A stretch of DNA of 64,000 bases from Posidonia oceanica (Eukaryota > Streptophyta > Magnoliopsida > Alismatales > Posidoniaceae), in contig JAZBRS010000013.1 in NCBI GenBank assembly GCA_037176725.1, forward strand, positions 4,963,001-5,027,000, in the 5' to 3' direction. Within the stretch, counting starts at the first letter, position 1. The number at the start of each line of letters is the position of its first letter. The notes below the pieces were generated by a model. That model made no database searches and had not been told where the DNA came from. It was given only the letters and a program-made list of their open reading frames with translations. This document shows positions 31,976 to 44,464 of the stretch, in pieces. A program made the translations under genes and the position numbers.

Positions 31976-33669
31976 ATTTTTAGAACTTTATTACTTTGGC
32001 ATTTAATCTGGCATTTTAGTTTTATTACATTTAAGTCCTCATGCATTGCATTTTCATTTAAATGAGCATTAAACCATATTGCATTGCCATTAAGCCCAAC
32101 AGTTTTGCATATTTACACATAGATCCTTTTTCATGCATTTAATCATTTAATTAATCATTTAAATCACACTGCATTGCTATTTCTGTAGTTTTGCATTATT
32201 TGCATTTAAGCCCTTACATTTAGGCACATTGCACCTTAGTCCAAACACATTTAGGACTTTACATATTTGCATTACATGCAACATTTCTAGCATTACACTT
32301 AGGTCCTCACATTTTAGCACATCCCATTTTAGTCCTTGTCACATCTAGGACCTTATTGCATTGCATGCATCTACACATGTGGCATTTTGCATTTAGGCCC
32401 CTACATTCACTCTCATTGCATTTTAACCCTTGCATTCACTCTAATTGCATATTAGCCCTCGCATTTACTTTAATTGCACTTAGGCCCCTGCATTTATTTT
32501 AATTGCACTTAGGTCCCTATCTTTTGCATTCTTGCATGCATGGCAACTTCATATCATCGCATATCACACTCTAGCACTTGTTTGAGCATTGTTAGCCTCA
32601 TTACATGTAGGACACCCTGCATTGCACACACATAGGGGTAATTTGCACTTAGACCCCCGTTTAGACCACTTTTTCTAGCCCTTGAGCCATCTAACTTGAA
32701 GTCTGAATAACTTCTGATCGGACCGTTGGATTTTCACGATCTAACCATCCAGGTCTTCCTGTTGAATGATCTTCCATTCTAATCAAAGTTATTTCAGATC
32801 AGGCCTCAGATCTTCAAGATAAGCCCACCTGAATCACTACATATCACTTAGTACCTTATCACTTGCACCGCATACATCATTTCCACAGTCTGTTTTCTCG
32901 TGCATATAGATAAGGGTTTTCCGACCTTGTTTTGTTTCCCCTTTGCTTGTTTCACACTTGCATTGCGTGGCTTTTTACTTGACGATTTGTTTCACACTCG
33001 CCTTGCATGATTTATCGCTTCTGTTTTGTTTCCCCTTCGCACGTCGCACACTTGCATTGTGTAGCTTTATCGGTGTTTTGTTTTATCGCCTGCATTTGCA
33101 TTAGGACAGTGATGTTTACTGTCAGAAGTTCTTACGAACCAGGGTCCATCCCGTTCGGGACACTAACAGCACAGTTGAGCACATAGATTGCATGTTTCCC
33201 TTTTTTCCATGCATCAAAGCATTTAGAGTATACACTTGGGCATGTTATTACAGCATTTTGGCATTTAGGCATTTAAGCATGCATCAGAGCATCCATAGCA
33301 TGGCATAACATTCCTCGTCCCTTGGACGTGCAGTTAGGTAATCATTTGCCGATATCCTGTAAATGCGAGCAAGATTAGCCAAGAAAGACTGATCCTGGGC
33401 ATATCGAGGGTGCCTAACACCTTCCCCATGCGTAACAGGAGTCCTTACCCTTTCTCTGGACCCGTAATGACCATCTTGCCCTTGTCCTTGGCACGAGTCA
33501 TACATTTTTCATAGTTTTGCATTCGTTTGTAGTTTTTCCTGTTTTCTCCGATTTTCCTTCTCTCCCGATTGAATAGACTAGATGGCGACTCTTTTTTGTC
33601 TTATCTCTTTTATCTTCGTGTTTTTCTGGTGTTTTCGAGTCGAGTTTTTCCCCAGATTCACTACCGACA

Positions 33670-34207
33670 GTGGCTTCTTCCCTCCTCTCACGGCACGATC
33701 GCATCGCGAGCTATGACAGCATGTGAGGCCTGCTGTGGGCTCCTGGGAAAAGGTCACAGCCTACTTCTGTCTTCGCCTTCTATTTGCTTGCTTTTCTTTT
33801 ACGCCCATGCTTAGACATATATTCTTTTATAGCTCACGCTCTTGCTCACACCCTAGCATTTTATCTCCCTTGGGAGGTGCAGGTCCTAGGGGGTTTGGAT
33901 ATTTTGCCTGTTCTCACTGAGTGGTGGCTCCCTCACTAGCTAAGACATCTAAGTAGTGTCAGGTGAGGTGGGGTAGACTCCTTCCAAAGCAGGCAAGCAC
34001 TTCCGATTTCATCATCGGGCTGGATGCAATGCATGATTTTTTTTGCTTTTTTGCTTGAGGTATGCTTGAAGAAATGCATGGAGATGTACAAATGCGCGGG
34101 ATGCAAATGCAAGAAGTAGGATAAGAAGAGATGCATGAGGATGCGCAGAGGGTGGAAATGAAAGGGGGTAGGACGGGGATCAAGAGATCTGCAAGGCGAG
34201 GGTCGAA
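33670..34207. other. Post-integrase remnant of element B
   Basis: No gene seen. Inverted match to 24780-25080 of element E shows this is the region behind integrase. It stops abruptly at the LTR end of E. Confidence 0.6.
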
Positions 34208-35470
34208 CTACTGATAGTACTTCTTGAGGTAGCACGAGTTGACCGGCTCTGATTGCCCAACCTGGTCCATATCCTCAAGAATTGCTGCACTGCTAGAGAA
34301 TGCCTACTTGACCACAAAGGGGCCGTGCCAGTTGGGTCAGAATTTACCTCGACCGTCTGGCAAGTGAATGGCTCACAAAACAAGATCCCCTGGCTGGAAG
34401 CTTCTAGGCTGCACTTTCTTCAAATATGCTCTAGCCATCCGCTTCTAGTAGCAACGAGCGTTGTGCATTGCTTGCAATCTGCACTCATCAATCAGGTTGA
34501 GCTGGACGCAGTGGTCTTCAACCCACTCTACTTCCTCCAGCTCAGCTTCTCGTAGGATCCGCAGTGAGGGGATCTCTACTTCTACAGGTAGCACTGCCTC
34601 CATGTCGTACACCAACGAGTACGGGGTGGCTCTTGTCGAGGTCCGCACTGATGTCCTGTACGCCCAGAGTGCGTACGAAAGCTTGTCATGCTAGTCTTTG
34701 TGGGTTTCTGCCATCTTTTTCATTATTTTCACAATGTTTTTGTTGGCAGACTCCACTGCTCCATTCATCTACGACCGATAGGGTGAGGATCTGTGATGCT
34801 TGATCTGGAGGTTTTGCAGGTACTCCTCGATTCTCTTTGCAATGAAGTTCGAGCCGTTATTAGAGATGATTGCATGTGGGACCCCATACCTGGTGATGAT
34901 GTTGTTTCTGATGAACTTCTCTGTCGCCACGGCTGTGACTGCCTTGTAGGAGGTTGCTTCCACCCACTTAGTGAAGTAGTCTATCACTACCAGAATGAAG
35001 CGATAACCATTTGAAGCAGCAGGGTGTATAGCGCCGATGACGTCAATCCCCCAGGTGGAGAAGGGCCATGGTGAGGACATGCTGTGCAGCTACTGCGAGG
35101 GAGCGTGCATAAAATTACCATGGATCTGGCAGTTGTGGCATCTACACACAAACTGGCAGCAGTTTGCCTCCATGGTTGACCAGAAGTAGCCCTGGAGCAT
35201 GATCTTCTTGGCCAACAGCATGCCATTCATATGCGGACCGCAAGTCCCTGCATGAACTTGGAGTGTTAGCACGTTAGCCTCTGGCTTGCTTAGGCAGCGT
35301 AGGAGCATCTGATTGTATGATCTTCTGTATAGCTGCCCTGCTCCTAACACATACTTTGACGCCAGATGTGCCAAAGTTCTTTTATCTACTGTCGGGGCGC
35401 CAAGCGGGATGCTGCCGGACTCCAGGAAGGTCTTGATATCATGGTACCAAGGCTGCTCTTCTGCGGGATC
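34208..35470 (-). pseudogene. int: Integrase of element B, catalytic Asp lost
   Basis: Zinc-binding segment (HAGTCGPH to CHNCQIHG), then the core WGIDVIG, an SNNG motif near 34860 where SDNG is expected (second catalytic Asp to Asn), and NGAVE. The C-terminus ends LKKYYQ with TAG at 34208. TAG stops at 35090, 34769 and 34445 are shared with element E. Another at about 34693, after THKD, is private and replaces Trp. Inactive as it stands. Confidence 0.85.
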
Positions 35471-36073
35471 TGCCTTCTTTATGCTCATGCAATGCGTAGG
35501 CTGCTCCATGCGGGTAATTGATACATCCACTGCACAGTCTTCAGCTATACTGAGCCAGGACGCCAAGGTTGCTAGCGCATCTGCATATGCGTTCCTTGCC
35601 CTGTTCATGTACGAGAAGCGGATGCTTGCAAATGCTTCTATCAGCTTCAGCAGATGTTCGTGATATGGCACAAGCTTTGGATCCTTTGTTCTCCAATCGC
35701 CATTCACTTGGGAGATCACTAGCGTGGCATCGCCGTGCACATGCAGCTTCTGCGCCTCATGCTTGAGCGCGACCTTCAATCCCAGGATGCACACTTCATA
35801 TCCTGCTTCATTGTTGGTGTATTTGAAGGTCTGCTTTCTTGCAAAGGGGATCATCTGCCCCTGCAGTGTTGTCAGCACTATGCCTATGCCTCGACCCTTC
35901 ATGTTGACAGCACCATCAAAGTACAGCTGCCATTGCTCTTGGTCTTCAGGGTCCTCCTCGCCAGAGTCCTTCATTGCAAAAAGGATGTCCTCATCCGGGA
36001 ACTGCGTTCGGAGAGGTTGGTACTTAGGTAAGGGAAAATCAGCAAGGTGATCTGCCATGGCTTGGCCCTTCAT
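35471..36073 (-). pseudogene. rnh: Archaeal-type RNase H of element B
   Basis: Part of a 327-residue frame that continues into integrase. Motifs are LYFDGAVN, AGYEV, HGDATLV and AYADALATLA. The second motif is normally AEYEA, so the catalytic Glu is Gly here (35801-35803). A TAG near 36080 separates it from the preceding RNase H domain. Confidence 0.82.
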
Positions 36074-36079
36074 GGCTCG

Positions 36080-37663
36080 CTACGTGACGAAGGTGATGCC
36101 GTACAAAGACAGTAACACTTGCCACTTAACGCATCTGCCCACCATGGCTGGCTTCTGGAAGAGGAACTTGATGGGGTCATGCCGGCATAGAAGCCGAACT
36201 GGGTATGCCATCATGTAGTGCCTCAATTTCTGCACTGCCCAGAAGAGAGATAAGCAGGTCTTCTCTATTGCATTATACCTGGCTTCGCAATCACTGAATT
36301 TCTTGCTCAGGTAGTAGATGGCGCACTCCTTTCTACTCGATTCATCATGCTGGCCCAAGACGGTGCCCATGGAGTGCTGTGTGGTAGAAAGGTAGAGAAG
36401 CAGAGGTTTCCCTGGCGTGGGAGGAACCAAAACAGGAGGCTTGATCAGGAGCTACTTGATCTTGTCAAAGGCAGCTTGGCACTCCTCGCTCTAGTTGATC
36501 TATGCATTCTTTCTCAGGAGCTTGAAGATCGGTTCGCAGATAGGCGTGAGTTGTGCAATGAACTGACTGATATACTACAGACGCCCTAGCAGGCCTCGGA
36601 CTTCCTTCTCAGTCCTAGGGGGTGGCATGTCTGCGATGGATTTTGCCTTCATCGAGTCCATTTCAATCCCCCTCTAGCTAACGATGTAGCCCAGGAGCTT
36701 ACCAGATGATACCCTGAATATGCATTTGCTGGGGTTGAGGCGCAACTTGTACTTCCTCAAGCGGTCAAAGAGCTTCCTTAGACATGCGAGGTGATCCTTA
36801 GGCTCTTTGGACTTGGCGATCATGCCATCCACGTAAACCTCAACTTCCTGGTGCATGAGGTCGTGGAATAATGCAATCATTGCCCTCTGATAGGTTGCGT
36901 CGGCATTCTTCAGCCCAAACGGCATAACTTGGTTGCAGAAGACTCCCCAAGGGGTGATGAAGGAGGCTTTTTCCATGTCTTCTTCTGCCAGTCTGATTTG
37001 GTTATAGCCAGAGAAGCCGTTCATAAAGGAGAGCATTTTGTGCCCTGTAGTGTTGTCGACTAGGACGTCGATGTGCAGCAATGGGAAATCATCCTTGGGA
37101 CTTGCCTTGTTCAGGTCCCGATAGTCGATGCACATGCGGACTTAGCCATCCTTCTTGGGCACTGGCACAACGTTTTCAAGCCATTCAGGGTAAAGGACGA
37201 CCTTCAGAAAATTGACATTGTGCTGCTTCATGATCTCTTCTTTGATCATGAGTAGCCACTACCGTCTCCATCTTCTTAGCTTCAGCTTTATTGGCTTCGC
37301 GTCTGGATTTAAGGGCAGGTTGTGCACGACTATTTCAACGTCGAGGCCGACCATATCCTCATAGCTCCAGGCGAAGACATTTGCATACTCTTTCAAGAAT
37401 GCAATGAATTCTGCTCTAGATTGAGGCGACAAATGGGCGCTGATATGGACCTCTCTGACTTCTTCTGCTGTGCCGATGCTGACAACCTCTGCCTCCTCTT
37501 CGACATGGAGGTTGGGGCCTTTTGGATCGTCGTCGTGGGGTTGGAACTCAGGCAATGGTTCATCATTCTCATCTTCACCTGCATCGTCCTCCTCTCCATA
37601 TGCAATGAGTTCTGAGAGGATCTCATTCTCAAAGGTGGGGTCTGAGATATCGAAGGAGTGCAT
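36080..37663 (-). pseudogene. pol: Reverse transcriptase and first RNase H of element B, active site damaged
   Basis: RT begins near PLNPDAKPIKLKLRR (37663-37259 frame), followed by CIDYRDLN, FMNGFSGYNQI, FITPWGVFCNQVMPFGLKNA and YVDG at 36824-36835, where YVDD is expected. RNase H follows at 36430-36080 (PLLLYLSTTQHSMG, YYLSKKF, YNAIEKTCLSLFWA). A TAA before VRMC, and stops near 36660, 36495 and 36455, break the frame. The catalytic loss means it could move only with enzymes supplied by others. Confidence 0.85.
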
Positions 37664-39310
37664 ATGTTTCGCTGCTTGGCCCTAGTGACGCTTCAGGATG
37701 GTCATGCTTACCCGAGTGTTTCTGTATCCTCGGTGCGCGACCTCTGTCCTGGCAATCTCCTCTACCTACTCTACTGCTGCTGACTCTGCTGCTGTTATCT
37801 GTACTGTGATCTATGCTGCTGCTTGTATAGTTCCTGCTGACTGTGCTTCTGCTGGCTGTGCGGTTGCTAACTGTGCTGTTACTGCTTGTGCGGTTGCTTG
37901 CTGTGCTATTGCTACCTGTGTAGCTACTTGCTGTGCTGCGGGTACTGATGCTTGCTGTGCTGCGGGTGCTGATGCTTGCTGTGCTGCAGGTGCTGATGCT
38001 TGCTGTGATGTGAGTGCTGGTGCTAATGCTACGAGTGCTGGTGATGCTGGTGCTAATGCTGGTGATGCTGATGCTTCCCCCGCATATTCTAATGTGCTTG
38101 CGGGGAATATGTTAGGCTGGCGGCTGATCTATGTACTGCTGCTTGCTGTGCTGCCCGAGTGGGGCATGTGCTGCACAAACCATCTAGACCCACCCCCTGG
38201 CCGTAGGGTGATTAGCTCATCGGGTCTAATGGGTGTTGCTGTTGCAAGATCTTCCTCTAGGACCATGATAGAGGCGTGATCTTCCTGCGGGGAGGGATCC
38301 ATGACCACGACTTTCCCTTTCCTCGCTGCCTGATGCTCTGCAATGTCCTCTACCAAGGACACAAGTTGCTCTTGGAACAGTTGCTCCAAGTCCCCCATCA
38401 TGAAGTCAACCTGAGCCTCTGCAGCCACTTCTCCCTCCTCATCTAAGGGTGAGTCGACGTAGTAGGCGGCGGTGGCTTCTAGCTCTGGGCCGACTGCTAG
38501 GTGTGATGCTGGTGTGTATGCTGCCAAGGTCACTGCTACAGCTAGAGGGGAGGCACAAGTGCTCCTCCGGAGGGCCGATAGCTGGATGACTATGCTAGGG
38601 GACAAAGCGCCGGTGCCCATGGGTGACGGTGGTTGTCTCCCTGTAGTGGCGGTGGGAATCCTCCACAAAGCTGGATTTGCTGAAGCTGACAGCTGTGTGC
38701 CTGATAGAGCTGCCTAGCTTGCTTGTAGCGCTATTAATGAATCGGGCCGAGTCATGCTGCCGTCTGATCCGACTGACTGCACTGTCGGAAAAGGTGACTT
38801 CCATGCTAGTGCGGCTGTGGCCACAAGCGGACTACTGAATAGTGCCTGAGGGTGTGCTCCTGACCCTGGAGCTGCTGCTGTGGCTGTCGGTGATGCTGGT
38901 GAAACTACAGAAAGAGGAGAGATTGTCAATCCTGCCACAGGACCTGCTAATTCTGCTACTGCATCAGTGAGTGTCAGACAAACCGACCGAGATGCTGTTG
39001 CATTGAGCTGAGTCTCACTGCTGATTGGGGCTACTTCAACTATGCCAGACTGCTCCTCATCCGAGTAGTAGTCCTCAATGCAGACCCACTCTGCCGTCAG
39101 CAGTGGAGAGCTCGGGCATGATACTGGCTGCGTTGCGGCTTGACTGCTGCTTGAATCAAGGGTACCTGCACTGGTAAAGTTAGCGAGGTCCTGAGGGATG
39201 GCCATCCTCTGATTCTTTGGCTACGGGCGTCCATCTTCGCTGGACTGCATGTCGTATCCGAAACCTTCGGAATCTCTTTGCTCTGCTGCTCTGATCGGCT
39301 CAGCGATTCC
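37664..39310 (-). pseudogene. Protease-RT linker of element B
   Basis: Low-complexity coding spacer. The lower strand is open in parts (38668-38129 and 39205-38714), with Ala/Ser/Pro-rich sequence and acidic patches. 37760-38080 is a degenerate repeat of GCTGATGCTTGCTGTGCTGC. Just after the protease, a G-patch-like tail (WGYIKGMPLGRYG, TAG, GIAEPI) is visible near 39300-39350. Confidence 0.5.
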
Positions 39311-40036
39311 CTAGCCGTATCGTCCGAGTGGCATTCCCTTGATGTAGCCCCACCTGTGATAGACGTTTTCGACCATCCGGAAGGGGTTGCTGTGAACGGC
39401 CAAGGAGTTGACGCATTCAAGATCAGGAATAAAGTTAACTAGCTCACACCGATTAACGTGATACAAAGCATCTGAAAGCTCAAGGTCAAAGGGGACAGTC
39501 TGCGAAGAGATGGGAGCAACCGCCTCGATCCGCTCCTTCTCAAAGTTTTCTGCCATGACAACGATAACATTGTCACCGCGGCGAAACTTGATCATGTGGT
39601 GGAGGGTCGAGGGGATGACCTGATGCTTATGCAACCAAGGGCGCCCAAGTAGAAGATTGAAATTGGGCTCCAAGTCGACAATGTAGAAATCCACATTGAA
39701 TATGACCGGGCCAATGGTGAGAGGAATAATCAAGATCCCTAGGGAGTCATGGTGGGTGTTATCAAAAGCTGTCATTCCCTTTATCGCCGGAGTGATATCC
39801 TTGGCTTTGAATCCAAGCCTGGTTGCTGTGCGCAAGGGACAGACGTTAAGGCCTGATCCGTTATCAACCAGCGAGAGGAAAATGCAAAAGTTTTTAAATT
39901 GCACCATGACAAACAGGGGCTGGTTGTGATTAATCCACGTCGAAGGTAGCTCATCGCTCGTGAAAGAGATGACCTGGGGCTCTGCGATCACGCCTACCAT
40001 GCTTTCCAGGGCTGCAGGTTCTATGGTTTGGGACAC
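39311..40036 (-). pseudogene. pro: Protease domain of element B
   Basis: A 241-residue frame in phase with the gag C-terminus. The motif at the active site is VDNGSGLNVC, where D-T/S-G is expected, followed at the usual distance by LLGRPWLHKH. Only one protease domain is seen, unlike A and C. A DNGS motif is unusual for an active retropepsin and could be either a mutation or a family trait. The frame ends with a G-patch-like sequence broken by TAG at 39311. Confidence 0.75.
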
Positions 40037-40045
40037 ATGGGCTGC

Positions 40046-42970
40046 TTAGAACACACGGAGAAAAGCCTTGTGGTGTTCAGAGGATGAGTGTATGAGGTCC
40101 CAGATGGAAATGTCTACCCTAACCTTATTAAGCTGGGAGGTAATGTCAGCTTTGGGTTGGCTCTTTTTGGTGGTAGGAGGGGATGCTTTGGTGGTAGGCT
40201 CTGCTATGCTAGGTACAGGGGATTGGCTTGATGTTGGAGGTGCTGCGGGTTGGCTTGTTGGTGGGGGTACAGCGGGTGTTGGACGGCTGGGCCTTACCAC
40301 CGGTGCTGTGGGCTTGTAGACCCTCCCCGATCGTGTGAATTCCGCACACGTTTCCATGGCGTAGTTGTAGGGCATGCGATGGGTGTCCCCGGTTAGCTTG
40401 ATAACCACGGGAGCATGTGCTGCGAGCACAAGAGGGGCTATAAGGGCAATTGCTGGGCGATGGGGAAATGGGTGATGCTGCTGGGAAGGTGAGGAGGGCC
40501 CTAGTTGAGACCTAGCTACTAGGCGAACAGGCGGTCCTGACGGGGGTCTACCTAAAAGGGAGGCAGGGGCTTGGGCATGAGGTCTAGCCTGAAGGTGAAC
40601 AGGGGCAGGAGCCTGAGGATGCATGGTAGGGCGCGTGGTAGAGCACTCCAGCCTGGCACGCGGTCGGATCATATGAATCCCCAACTTGGAGCCGGCAACT
40701 GCCGCACAGTAGAGGGAGAGAGGGAAGGGCTCTGAAATATCATGGATAAGCTGAGAGGGGTCTACCACAGACGTGGCAGGCCTAGAAGGGAAGAGAGAAT
40801 GAATTCCCAAGGTCCCCGCACCTTCCGGGTTGGAATGCTCTGGCAAAGGCTGGTGGATGATGCTGGCATGAGGAGATGCTAATGCTAATGCAGGGGCAGA
40901 TGCTGATGGAGGTGCAAAAGTGGATGCCTCATGTATGTGGATCGTAATCATTCCCAATTCGATCAGGCTCTGAACGGCGTCCCGTAAAGTGAGGCAACTA
41001 TTCGTCGAGTGCCCTACGGTTCGATGAAAGTCGCAAAAAAGATTCGCCTTATGCCAATGCGGAAGTGGATTTTGCGGCGGGCAAACCTCAGGAAACCTCA
41101 GATATGGTGCGACCTTGGGGAGGACGACACTAAGCAGTTCCACCAGTGGGGTGAATTGACGCCGCTCTCTGAATTGTCGCCTCTACCCTTGGTGCTACTC
41201 TTGTCGGACCGGTGCGGTAGGATAGACCGGTTGGGTAGTGGTAGTGATTTGTGGTGTGGGGGGTGCCCTAGGACAGGCGCGAGCGAAGGGTCGACGTATG
41301 CAACGGCGGTCTTCAGTGAGTCCTTCTTCCTATGACTGCTGCTGTTGCTACTGCTGCTAATGTTGCTGGTGTTGCTGCTACTGTTGCTGACAGTGGCCTA
41401 CTTGGCGAATGCAGAGAGTGCCGGGAAGTTGCCACTCTGTAGCTAACTCTCTATGCGGGTGCCAGCCCGAATCAGTGCTGCAAAGGTAGTGACAGGTTGA
41501 ATGCTGAGCAGAGCCCCAGTGGAAGGCTACGCACCTCCGATCACAATCTCGAGGGACTCCTCGTTAGAGGGTCCATCCCGAACTTGTGAGCAAGGGCGTG
41601 CCAGTGGCCGACATACTCCCCAAATGGCTCGTCGGGGTTCTACTTTGTTGCGACTAGGTCCGCACGCTTTGGGACCAGGTCGAGGTTGAAGGAGTATTGT
41701 CCTAGGAACGCTTGGCTAAGGTCGTTCCATGTCTTGATGGCGGCCATGTCAAATGAGGTGAACCACTTGAGCGCGGGGCCGGTCAGACTTTTCTGGAACA
41801 AGCGGATTAGCAACCTCTCATCGGCCTGGAGCTGAGAAAGATCTCCGCAGTACGCTTTTAGATGTGCTATTGGACAGCCTCTACCATTGTATTTTTCAAA
41901 GACCGGGATGTGAAACTTCGGTGGGAGCACCACCTCTGGGAAGTAGCAAAGGTCTCAGAACTGGTAGGACTGGAGGTCTGTGCCCTGCACTTGACGAAGT
42001 GCCTTCTCCAGAACGGCGAACCTGTCGTCGTTGGATTCTGGAGTTGCTACCAAAGGAGATGGAGTAGCAGGGGCAGGGGCCACATACGCCGAAAGGGTCG
42101 CACCGAGGTGCTCCTTCGGATCAACCATCATGTTGCTTGGTGGAGCGACATGATGGGCGGCGTATCCGTGTAGATGTACTGTGTAGGAATGCATGCTGGG
42201 GTAGGGGATTGCTGATGCAGGGGGTAAGAGTCGCTAGCATGCTATGCAGTGGGTGATGCAGAGTGCTAGAGCGATAGTTGCTACACCGACACGGTGCCGG
42301 GCGGCAGGCCTATAGGGTACTGCACTCCAACCAGCCTGAAGGATTGGCCACCAGGTGGCGGAGGAATATGCTATGCGGTGTGTTGTGCAAATGCAGGAGG
42401 CGGAAGCCGAGCCCCCATTGTTAGAGTAGTGAGTAGCTGGGGTGATGGGCTAGGTAAGAGTGCAGAAGGGAATGCCTGAGAAGCAAGAGCAGGCTGCAGA
42501 GGAGCCTCGAGAGCAACAGGAGTGAAGGAAGGGCGAAGAGATAGAGCCATGCCCTACAGTTTCTGGGCAGCCTCCATTAGCTGCTGGTACTGCGCCTTAG
42601 GGGTCCCATTAGTGGGGACGCTGAAATGCAGTGCCGACGGGGGACCAGAGTCAAGCGGTCGGGACACAAACTGTCCAGGAGGCGAAGGCCCTAAGGCGGA
42701 AGTCACCGTAGTAGGGTGGGTGTCAAAAGTAACATAACCCTGGGAGAGAGGAGTCAGTGGTGTCTCTGGAACACGGGTGGCGGACACCAAGATAGACTCG
42801 GCGACCGGGTTCGGCGGAGTTTGCCACTACCCCACAGAATAAAGGGGAGGCGCCTGTACCAGAGGGGGAAGCACTGGTACAGAGGGGGCCAAAGCGAGAG
42901 TCGGATGGACCGAAACGGAAATCCCCTCCGAGGCAATAGGAATCTGGGACTCACCAGTAGATTGGGCCAT
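40046..42970 (-). pseudogene. gag: gag polyprotein of element B
   Basis: Likely start is the ATG at 42970 (MAQSTGES). A Pro-rich N-terminal region with stops near 42825, 42553, 42375 and 42280 follows. The capsid domain is at 41933-41640 (PVFEKYNGRGCPIAHLKAY, LTGPALKWFTSF). It continues (DEPFGEYVGHWHALAH) to a zinc-knuckle-like CDFHRTVGHSTNSC near 41015-41060. A long Pro/Ala/Ser-rich region with IWDLIHSSSEHH follows and ends at 40046. A hydrophobic run of small repeats (Q/S-rich, 41335-41400) separates the parts. Many stops, some of them CAG-to-TAG type. Confidence 0.75.
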
Positions 42971-44070
42971 TGCTGACCGAGAGTGAGTGAGAATAGGGCT
43001 GTGACAAGAAGCAAGAGGACGAATCCTACGAGGAGCTATTATCGCGAAGGCGAATAGCTCGGAAGAGGATGGTCGGGAATAGGTGTCACGACAGGGATGT
43101 CAGTAAGAGAAAGAACTCGAGCTCCAGCTAAGGAACTCGCTCACTGACCTCTCTGAAACGACAAGGCAATGCAAGCAAAGGCAAGGGTTAGAACTTGAAA
43201 GTAAAATGTGAATGCTTTAATGTGGCATGAATGCACTCATGCACATGATATGCTATCTAGCATGCTCTCCCTCACCAATCTAGTGTGTTCTAGTAGGCAG
43301 TCTACTTCGGACACTCACGGGTGTACGGGTCACCGACTTAGGCTAGAAAAAGTAGGTTCCCATCTAGATCCTGGCCAGAGCTCAGGCAGTGATGGGGTGG
43401 TGCGTTGGTGGCCTTGACACTACCAAAAGCATGGGTGGTACCCTCCACTAACACCGACGCGACCCCTGATAAGGGGGGTAGACCGACTAACTTGCACCAT
43501 ACCAAAGCAGTGGGGCAAGAGGCCGGAACTGTCCTTCTCAGACTGTAGGTGAATTATTAACTCCAAGGGGATACAGGTGTGTTGTGGTCTCTAGTTGCTC
43601 CTAGAGTTGATTTTTACTTGCCATTTTTAGTTAGCTGTGGGGGAAGCAATCAGTCTCTAATTGTCCTTAGGCTTATTGCAGAAGGGGAAGAAAATCACCC
43701 AAATATGGCAAGCAAGCAACACAAATCATTGCAAAAGGCATGCGCATGGTATGTGCTAGTGTCGTGGACATGGTAATGAAAAGAAAACACTCAGCATGTC
43801 AAAAAGCAGGCATACATGGCATGTGCGTGCGTGGTGGCATAGCATTTGTGTAAAACAGAGCATTTACCACTCAAAAGGCATGCATAGTGCGTTAAGCAAA
43901 TATCTAAGCATGCATAATGCGAGAAATAAAGCAGTGCAAGCAAACAGGGTGTAAAGCAAGTAAGTAAACCAGCAAGCAAGCAAACAAGCAAGGCATGCAA
44001 AAGCGCAAGGCAAGCAAAGTGCGAAACCCAAGCGGGCGCGAAAGCCGAAGTGAAAGCCAGAGTCTAGTCA
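42971..44070. other. Untranslated leader of element B
   Basis: No gene seen. Parts match, inverted, the start of the leader of element D (63600-64000), for example the GTCCTTAGGCTTATTGCA region near 43663. Rich in GCATGCAT-like words. Confidence 0.55.
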
Positions 44071-44088
44071 TCCCCAGCAGAGTCGTCA
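44071..44088 (-). other. Primer binding site of element B
   Basis: Lower strand TGACGACTCTGCTGGGGA one base after the LTR end. Element D has TGGCAACTCTGCTGGGGA. The expected TGG start is altered to TGA here. Ogre elements are described with a tRNA-Arg primer site; I could not verify this match. Confidence 0.7.
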
Positions 44089-44332
44089 CTGTAGTAATCC
44101 TGAAATATCGAATCGTCCATGCAAAGCTCGCGTGCACCGATCGACATTAGGTTCACTATTAGCGGCGGGATTCGAGGAAGGAAACTAGACTCGGAAATGC
44201 TGGCAAAAGAGTAAAAAGAAAAGATAAGACAAATTAGAGCCGCCACCTTGTCTATTAAGTCGGGAGAGAAGGAAAACCAGGGAAATGCATGAAAGACATG
44301 CAATACCATGCAAAGAGGATGCAAAGGAATGC

Positions 44333-44372
44333 GATGCTATGCAATGCTATGCTATGCTATGCTATGCTATGA
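44333..44372. repeat. GCTAT microsatellite in the LTR of element B
   Basis: ATGCTATGCTATGCTATGCT continues for about 40 bases. The LTR of D has GCATA repeats at the matching place (63013-63050). Confidence 0.85.
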
Positions 44373-44464
44373 CTCGTGCCTAGGATGAGGGCATAATGGT
44401 CATTACGGTCAGGGAGAAAGGGCAAGGACTCCTGTTACGCACGGGGAAGGTGTTAGGCACCCTT

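Larger units (their letters stand above)
23639..33669 (+). mobile_element. Element E: Tat-like LTR retrotransposon, 3' portion
   Basis: The part of an element right of the insertion of A: the rest of integrase, a spacer, a captured gene in sense direction, tandem repeats, polypurine tract and a 4.2-kb 3' LTR. Its 5' half must lie left of the window. Its integrase is close to that of element B. It ends at CA 33668-33669, where the lower-strand sequence of element B begins. Confidence 0.85.
29504..33669 (+). repeat. 3' LTR of element E (4166 bp)
   Basis: Starts TGTAGACACCCCATTTTTG after the polypurine tract and ends in CA after TTTCGAGTCGAGTTTTTCCC. It holds a telomere-like repeat block, a TATA box, 90-bp tandem repeats, long ATTTA-rich stretches and a box shared with the LTRs of B and D (33409-33444). 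No double-hairpin modules were seen in it. Confidence 0.85.

Noticed and set aside
29504..33669. Reading this LTR as the 5' LTR of an element running to the right
   Set aside because: The flanking GTGGCTTCTTCCC is a poor primer site, the coding region to the right is on the other strand, and a polypurine tract and same-strand integrase lie to its left.
37698..38279. Ala/Cys-rich upper-strand frame of 193 residues
   Set aside because: Opposite strand of the repetitive protease-RT linker of B; period of the GCTGATGCTTGCTGT repeat explains it.
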